Shown here: positions 59,162-64,000 of the stretch, one piece after another
Numbering within the stretch: position 1 is the first letter of the stretch
How the letters are laid out: every line of letters starts with the position of its first letter
Assembly (NCBI RefSeq): GCF_021531595.1
Contig: NZ_JADYUD010000010.1
Coordinates: forward strand, 1 to 64,000
Length of the DNA: 64,000 nucleotides
Reading direction: 5' to 3'
From: Fusobacterium perfoetens
Lineage (GTDB): Bacteria; Fusobacteriota; Fusobacteriia; Fusobacteriales; Fusobacteriaceae
Notes under the pieces: generated by a model
The model's database searches: none
What the model saw: only the letters and a program-made list of their open reading frames with translations
What the model was told of the DNA's origin: nothing
Translations under genes and position numbers: made by a program

Positions 59162-60937
59162 ATGGGACTAAATAGGAAAGATATAGATTTATTAGAAGAA
59201 ATAAATGGAAAAATTTTACCTTTAAAATACTTTGCAGAAAAATATTCTGTAAGTGAAAGGAATATAAGATACAGTATTGATAATATAAATTTTTATCTTA
59301 GAAAAGAAAATCTTGATGAGATAGAAATAAAAAAAGGAAGCCTTGTTTTTAGTACAGATGAAAAAAATCTTAACTTTCTTATTAAAAATCTTGATATGGT
59401 TACTTACACTTTTTCTCAGGAAGAAAGAGAAAGTTATATTCTTACTAAATATCTTTTTGAAGAAAATGTTACTTTGAAAGAGATAGAGTTGTTTTTAAAT
59501 GTAAGCAGAACAACAATAAAAAAAGATTTAAAAAATGTTGAAAAGCAAATCTCATATTTTGAACTTTATTTTTTAAGAGATGGCAATAAAATAGAGATAT
59601 CAGGAAATGAGAAAAAATTAAGACACTTAAAACTTTTAAAATTATTAGACTATATTGAAGTAAAGGATAAAGAAATTTTCATATTTTCTAAAAAATATCT
59701 TAATGAAAAAATTGAGAGTCAAATAATAGAAAAATATATAAATAAATATTATGAGAAAAATATACCTGAATCAATATATGAAATAGAAGAAAAGTTTGGT
59801 ACAGAATTTCCTGAACAGTTTAAAAATATCATAACTTTGTATCTTACAGTAACTATTGAAAGAATGTCAAATAAATATATTATAAATAGGAAAATAAATA
59901 GTGAATTTTTAAAAACCTTAGATGAGTATAAAATTATTCAGAAAGTTCTTGATAAAATTATTGATATAAAACTTGAATATGAAATGTTGCATCTTTTAGA
60001 ATATTTTTTAAGTGGTCAGTATGTAAACTATTTCTATGAAAATTTTTTTATTGCAGAAAAGTTTATTAATAGATTATTGAGAGCTCTTGAAAAAGATATG
60101 AATAAAAAATTTTCAACGAGCAGAGAACTTACAGAAAAACTTCTTAAATATTTAATTCCTGCTATTTATAGAATAAAAAATAATTTTAAATTATATAAGA
60201 ATTTAGAAGCAAGAAAAATAAAAATAGATGAAAAGATATTTGAAAAAGTGAAAAAGGCTGTTTCAGAAAATAATAAATATCTTTTAGAACCCTTAAGAGA
60301 TGAAGAAACAGTATATATAGCAGAATGTATTGAATCTTATCTTCATTATGATAATATAAAAAAAATTTCTTTAAAAGAATTGACAGAAATAATTAAGAAA
60401 AATTCACTTGAAGCGAATATGGAAAATATAACAGAAGAAATAAGAGAGAAATTTGATATTCTTATAGAAGATGATATAAATTGTAAAAATGAAAATATTT
60501 TGCCTGAACTTTTAAAAATAAATAGAATATATTTGACAGAAGAAGAATTAAAATTTACAGAAGCAGTTAAAATTGGGATAAATCTTCTTGTAAAAGATGG
60601 CTGTGCAAAAGACAGAATGTTTGTAAAATTAAAAGATTTGGCAGGAAATTATGGAAGATATATGTTCATAGAGAAAGGGATACTTTTTTGCTACAATACA
60701 GATAATGAAGATTATTTAAAAGAAGGTCTTTCAGTAGTAATTTCTAAAAATGGAATAAAAGTGGAAGAAGGAGAAAAAGGATATGTTTTATTTGTTTTGT
60801 CAATAAAAAATAAAAGAGAATATTTAAAAATAATTTCAGAGTTGATGGATTTATCTGAGAAAAAAATTTTTTTAAAAAATCTTATTATAGCTGAAAGTAA
60901 TGATGAAGCATTGGAAATAATATTAAAATCAATATAG
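59162..60937 (+). CDS. BglG/MtlR-type PRD regulator with EIIA-like domain, lacking the usual histidines
   Basis: 591-residue modular regulator: an HTH at residues 1-60 (LKYFAEKYSVSERNIRYSID), a second HTH at about 85-130 (KEIELFLNVSRTTIKKDLK), two PRD domains at about 185-400, and a C-terminal domain that resembles PTS EIIA of the fructose/mannitol type (about 445-591). PRD and EIIA domains are normally phosphorylated on His; here the positions read LLKYLIPAIYRI in PRD2 and RYMFIEKGILFCY in EIIA, with Tyr or Ile where His is expected. It lies 30 bp behind the NSS gene and 122 bp before malX, so it may control malX-malY. Confidence 0.8.
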   Translation: MGLNRKDIDLLEEINGKILPLKYFAEKYSVSERNIRYSIDNINFYLRKENLDEIEIKKGSLVFSTDEKNLNFLIKNLDMVTYTFSQEERESYILTKYLFEENVTLKEIELFLNVSRTTIKKDLKNVEKQISYFELYFLRDGNKIEISGNEKKLRHLKLLKLLDYIEVKDKEIFIFSKKYLNEKIESQIIEKYINKYYEKNIPESIYEIEEKFGTEFPEQFKNIITLYLTVTIERMSNKYIINRKINSEFLKTLDEYKIIQKVLDKIIDIKLEYEMLHLLEYFLSGQYVNYFYENFFIAEKFINRLLRALEKDMNKKFSTSRELTEKLLKYLIPAIYRIKNNFKLYKNLEARKIKIDEKIFEKVKKAVSENNKYLLEPLRDEETVYIAECIESYLHYDNIKKISLKELTEIIKKNSLEANMENITEEIREKFDILIEDDINCKNENILPELLKINRIYLTEEELKFTEAVKIGINLLVKDGCAKDRMFVKLKDLAGNYGRYMFIEKGILFCYNTDNEDYLKEGLSVVISKNGIKVEEGEKGYVLFVLSIKNKREYLKIISELMDLSEKKIFLKNLIIAESNDEALEIILKSI

Positions 60938-60990
60938 AGATACAAAAACAGTTAAACTTTTTTTCAAAAAAATATGAAAAAGTATGTATA

Positions 60991-61019
60991 TTAACATTAC
61001 ATTTTGAATATTATATAAT
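60991..61019 (+). promoter_or_regulatory. Promoter of malX-malY
   Basis: TTAACA (60991-60996), 17 bp, TATAAT (61014-61019), 41 bp before the malX start. No RAT-type antiterminator hairpin is visible downstream, which favours control by an activator rather than a BglG-type antiterminator. Confidence 0.65.
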
Positions 61020-61059
61020 AATATCAAGTTAAAATAATATATGTAATGGAGGGATATAC

Positions 61060-62598
61060 ATGGCGAAAAAAGTTAGCTTTTGGGAGTTTTTCCAAGGATT
61101 AGGAAAAACATTTGTACTGCCTGTGTCTTTACTGGCAGCTTGTGGTATTATGTTAGGAGTAGGAAGTTCTTTTGCAAGTTCTGTTACAGCAGAAATTCTT
61201 CCGTTTTTAAAAAATCCTATATTAAATGCCTTCTTTAATTTTATGGCAACAATAGGTTCATTTGCATTTTCAAATCTTCCTGTAATGTTTGCAATAGCAA
61301 TTCCTTTAGGACTTGCAAAAGAAGACAAAGGAGTTGCAGCTTTTTCTGGATATGTAGGATTTACAATATCTCATCTTGCTGTAAACTTTTTATTAAAAAC
61401 TACAGGAACTTTAGCTTCTCCTGAAAATATGAAAGAAGCAGGACAAGCTATGGTTATGGGAATTCAAAGTATTGATACAGGAGTTATTGGAGGACTTATA
61501 ATAGGTATTATTGTATATAAAATACATGAAAAATACCGTACAATTTCTCTTCCAGATTTCTTAGGATTCTGGACAGGTTCAAGATTTGTTCCTTTAGCAA
61601 CAGCAGTTATTGTTGGTGTGGTAAGTCTTTTAATTCCTTTTATATGGCCTTTCTTCAACCGTATGATAATAGGAATAGGACATGTTATTAGTAAGTCAGG
61701 GCCATTTGGACCATTCCTTTTTGGTGCAGGAGAAGGACTTTTAAGACCGTTTGGATTACATCATATTCTTGTTGCAATGATTAGATTTACATCAGCAGGT
61801 GGAGATGCAGTTGTAAATGGAGAAACAGTTTCAGGTGCTCTTACAATATTCTATAAACAATTTGCAAATGGAATATTTGATCCAAATGTAACTAAGTTTT
61901 TATCACAAGGAAAAATGCCAGTATACATGTTTGGTCTTCCAGCAGCAGCTCTTGCAATGTACACTACAGCAAGACCTGAGAATAAAAGAAAAATAAAAGG
62001 ACTTTTAATATCAGGAGTAGTTGCTTGTGCAGTTGGTGGAATAACAGAACCACTTGAATTTATATTCTTATTCCTTGCTCCAGCTCTTTACTTATTCCAT
62101 TGTATTATGGTTGGACTTGGATTTATGGTAATGGGAATTTTAAAAGTAGCTATAGGTAATACAGATGGAAATATAATAGATTTCTTAGTATTCGGAGTTT
62201 TACAAGGAACAAAAACAAAATGGTATTTAGTAATAGCAGTTGGAATTGTATGGTTTATAATATACTATTTTGTATTTAAATGGGCAATAACTAAATTTAA
62301 CTTAAAAACTCCTGGAAGAGAAGTAATGGCTGAAGGAAAAGATGCTAAACTTGGAGGATATGACGAAGAAAAACTTCTTAAAGCATTAGGAGGAAAAGAC
62401 AATATTGTTTCTCTTGACAACTGTTTAACAAGATTAAGATTAGTTGTAAAAGATATGTCATTAGTAGATGAAAAAGAAATTAAAGATACTGGTGCAGTTG
62501 CAGTTGTAAAACTTGATAAAACAAATCTTCAAGTAATAATAGGACCTCAAGTTAATGTTGTTAAAAATAAATTAGAAAAACTAATGAGTAAAATGTAA
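61060..62598 (+). CDS. malX: PTS EIICB component, MalX type
   Basis: 512-residue sugar permease with an EIIC membrane domain (about 1-420) and a C-terminal EIIB domain. It follows E. coli MalX closely from WEFFQGLGKTFVLPV at the start, through GLHHILVAMIRFTSAGGD, FLSQGKMPVYMFGLPAAALAMY and GGITEPLEFIFLFLAP, to the phosphocysteine loop NIVSLDNCLTRLRL (about residue 452). E. coli MalX can carry glucose and maltose; the physiological substrate here is uncertain. 12 bp before malY. EIIA is not encoded nearby, so a shared EIIA-Glc must serve it. Confidence 0.94.
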   Translation: MAKKVSFWEFFQGLGKTFVLPVSLLAACGIMLGVGSSFASSVTAEILPFLKNPILNAFFNFMATIGSFAFSNLPVMFAIAIPLGLAKEDKGVAAFSGYVGFTISHLAVNFLLKTTGTLASPENMKEAGQAMVMGIQSIDTGVIGGLIIGIIVYKIHEKYRTISLPDFLGFWTGSRFVPLATAVIVGVVSLLIPFIWPFFNRMIIGIGHVISKSGPFGPFLFGAGEGLLRPFGLHHILVAMIRFTSAGGDAVVNGETVSGALTIFYKQFANGIFDPNVTKFLSQGKMPVYMFGLPAAALAMYTTARPENKRKIKGLLISGVVACAVGGITEPLEFIFLFLAPALYLFHCIMVGLGFMVMGILKVAIGNTDGNIIDFLVFGVLQGTKTKWYLVIAVGIVWFIIYYFVFKWAITKFNLKTPGREVMAEGKDAKLGGYDEEKLLKALGGKDNIVSLDNCLTRLRLVVKDMSLVDEKEIKDTGAVAVVKLDKTNLQVIIGPQVNVVKNKLEKLMSKM

Positions 62599-62610
62599 TA
62601 AGGTGAGAAT

Positions 62611-63795
62611 ATGAATTTTGATGATATAAAAGACAGAAGAGGGACATACTGTACACAGTGGGATTATATAAAAGATAGGTTTGGAAAAGAAGATCTTCTT
62701 CCTTTTACAATATCAGATATGGATTTAGAATCTCCAGATGAGATAGCTGAGGCTCTTATAAAAAGAATCAACCATAAAATATTTGGATACAGCAGATGGA
62801 ATCATGATGATTTTAAAAATGCTGTAACAGGATGGTATGAAAAAAGATTTAATTATATTCCTGATAAAGAGTGGATAGTTTATAGTCCAAGTGTAATTTA
62901 TTCTGTATCTAAATTCATAGAGATGAAGACAGAAAAAGGTGATGGAGTTCTTATAAATACTCCTGGATATGATGGATTTTTCAAAATGATAGAAGGAAAT
63001 GAAAGAAAACTAATATCTTCTCCTTTAAAAAATGTAAATGGAAGATATGAAGTTGATTTTGAAGATTTTGAAAAAAAATGTGACGAAGCTAAAGTATTTC
63101 TTTTATGCAGTCCTCATAATCCTGTAGGAAAAGTATGGACTGAAGAAGAACTGAAAAAAATGATTGATATATGCAGAAAAAAGAATGTTTTTATAATATC
63201 TGATGAGATTCATATGGATATAGTTTATAATGGTAAACATATTCCAATACTTTCTCTTGGAGGTGAGTATCTTGAGAATATGATTCTATGTACTTCTGCT
63301 TCAAAAACATTTAATATTCCAGCATTTACAGGTTCTTATCTTTTTATTCCATCTGAAAAAGATAGAGAAGAGTTTTTAAGAATTTTAAAAAATAGAGATG
63401 CTCTTTCTTCACCATCTATATTAGCTGTCATTGCAACTATTACAGCATATAATAAATGTGAATACTGGGTTGACGAGCTTGTAAAATATACTGAAAATAA
63501 TATTAGATTTACAAAAGAGTATCTTCAGAAAAATATTCCTGAATTAAAATGTGAAGTTCCTCAAGGTTCATACTTTGCATGGATTGATTTTTCAGAACTT
63601 GATTTGCCAAGTGAGGAATTCCAGAGATATTTGATAGATATAGGTAAAGTTGCTGTTATGCCAGGTCTTACTTATGGAGAAGAAGGAAGATACTTCTTAA
63701 GATTTAATGTGGCATGCTCAATAAAAAAAGTTCAAGATGGGCTTGAAAGAATTTTAAAAGCAGTAGAGCATATAAGAAATTTAAAAAATATTTAA
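62611..63795 (+). CDS. malY: MalY/PatB-type PLP C-S lyase/aminotransferase
   Basis: 394-residue fold-type I PLP enzyme. GTYCTQWDYIKDRFG, LLPFTISDMDLESP and the FGYSRWNHDDF stretch match E. coli MalY almost residue for residue; LCSPHNPVGKVW, ISDEIHMDIVY and the PLP lysine in CTSASKTFNIPAFTG follow. Such enzymes have cystathionine beta-lyase activity, and E. coli MalY also restrains the maltose regulator MalT. No malT is seen in the window, so the beta-lyase activity, which releases pyruvate and, from cysteine, hydrogen sulfide, may be the main role. Confidence 0.94.
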   Translation: MNFDDIKDRRGTYCTQWDYIKDRFGKEDLLPFTISDMDLESPDEIAEALIKRINHKIFGYSRWNHDDFKNAVTGWYEKRFNYIPDKEWIVYSPSVIYSVSKFIEMKTEKGDGVLINTPGYDGFFKMIEGNERKLISSPLKNVNGRYEVDFEDFEKKCDEAKVFLLCSPHNPVGKVWTEEELKKMIDICRKKNVFIISDEIHMDIVYNGKHIPILSLGGEYLENMILCTSASKTFNIPAFTGSYLFIPSEKDREEFLRILKNRDALSSPSILAVIATITAYNKCEYWVDELVKYTENNIRFTKEYLQKNIPELKCEVPQGSYFAWIDFSELDLPSEEFQRYLIDIGKVAVMPGLTYGEEGRYFLRFNVACSIKKVQDGLERILKAVEHIRNLKNI

Positions 63796-63810
63796 TGGGA
63801 ATTTAGAAAG

Positions 63811-63842
63811 AGACCGACTGAAAATCAGTCGGTCTCCTTTTA
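63811..63842 (+). terminator. Terminator after malY
   Basis: AGACCGACTGA (63811-63821) pairs with TCAGTCGGTCT (63825-63835), followed by CCTTTT. Confidence 0.92.
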
Positions 63843-64000
63843 ATATAATATAAAAAATGTTAAGGGCATATTAATTAATATAAAAGATATCTTTTATAGG
63901 AGAGTTATAACATTTTAAAAATGAAAAGTCAATAAAAAATTTTAACTTCTATTATTAAAGTCCTATAAAAAATAAATATATTTAAAATAGTTTATTCTAA
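63843..64000. other. A/T-rich end of the window, no gene seen
   Basis: I see no ORF with a ribosome binding site. AAAAGATATCTTTTA (63882-63896) is a small palindrome of unknown meaning; the promoter of the next gene may lie near the end. Confidence 0.4.

Noticed and set aside
1-64000. CRISPR arrays, prophage or complete insertion sequences
   Set aside because: No regularly spaced repeats, no cas genes, no phage structural genes and no transposase frame are seen.

Overview
The window is very AT-rich, has dense gene packing, strong AGGAGG ribosome binding sites, several TTG/GTG starts and long A/T-rich intergenic regions. Gene content points to an anaerobic, outer-membrane-bearing, amino-acid- and sugar-fermenting bacterium of the Fusobacterium type: a TonB/ExbBD system, an anaerobic heme-opening radical SAM enzyme with its flavodoxin, a YjiL/YjiM-type double-cubane pair, MATE pumps, a 2-hydroxycarboxylate transporter and no respiratory genes. 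A full glycogen locus and a lysine/diaminopimelate operon would fit a glycogen-storing species such as the F. mortiferum group, but the species is inferred and not proven by the sequence. I see no prophage, no transposase and no CRISPR array.

Layout. 0.2-4 kb: nagA, then a glsA - RluA-type pseudouridine synthase - DUF523 operon. 4-14.4 kb: one glycogen operon (glgB, glgC, glgD, glgA, glgP, a GH13 alpha-glucan hydrolase), enough to make, branch, phosphorolyse and debranch glycogen. 14.4-22.3 kb: a GNAT enzyme and an M20 deacylase on the minus strand, then an L-box (lysine riboswitch) controlling lysC-asd-dapA-dapB-dapH-aminotransferase; the M20 gene probably supplies the missing deacetylase of this acetylated branch. 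22.3-35.7 kb: three MATE loci (one frameshifted, behind a MarR gene), a flavoprotein, the yjiL/yjiM pair, an XRE regulator, a YczE-like membrane protein, a split ChrA, HU and small proteins. 35.9-42 kb (minus): two organic-anion-type transporters and the acyltransferase-metG-galU operon. 42.4-46.3 kb: DUF454-exbB-exbD-tonB-hmuW-hmuF, an anaerobic heme acquisition operon. 46.4-54.5 kb: tRNA-Leu, a proline peptidase, an anaerobic sulfatase maturase, a tiny Tyr/Gly protein, an NADH oxidase-type enzyme, ppx-ppk1. 54.6-63.8 kb: a cation antiporter, a dicarboxylate symporter, an NSS-family transporter, a PRD regulator and malX-malY.

The most interesting material lies between genes. (i) The NSS transporter is preceded by a complete attenuator: a 22-codon leader peptide with tandem Trp codons, two mutually exclusive hairpins and a terminator, so tryptophan supply is the likely signal. 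(ii) The cation antiporter has its own promoter, a structured leader and an intrinsic terminator before its ribosome binding site. (iii) Two short non-coding transcription units, each with a 17-bp-spaced promoter and a terminator, lie on the minus strand at about 42.2 kb (divergent from the heme operon) and about 49.7 kb. (iv) Two palindromic elements share GGGG(C/T)TGTTG(C/T)A ends and look like a small repeat family.
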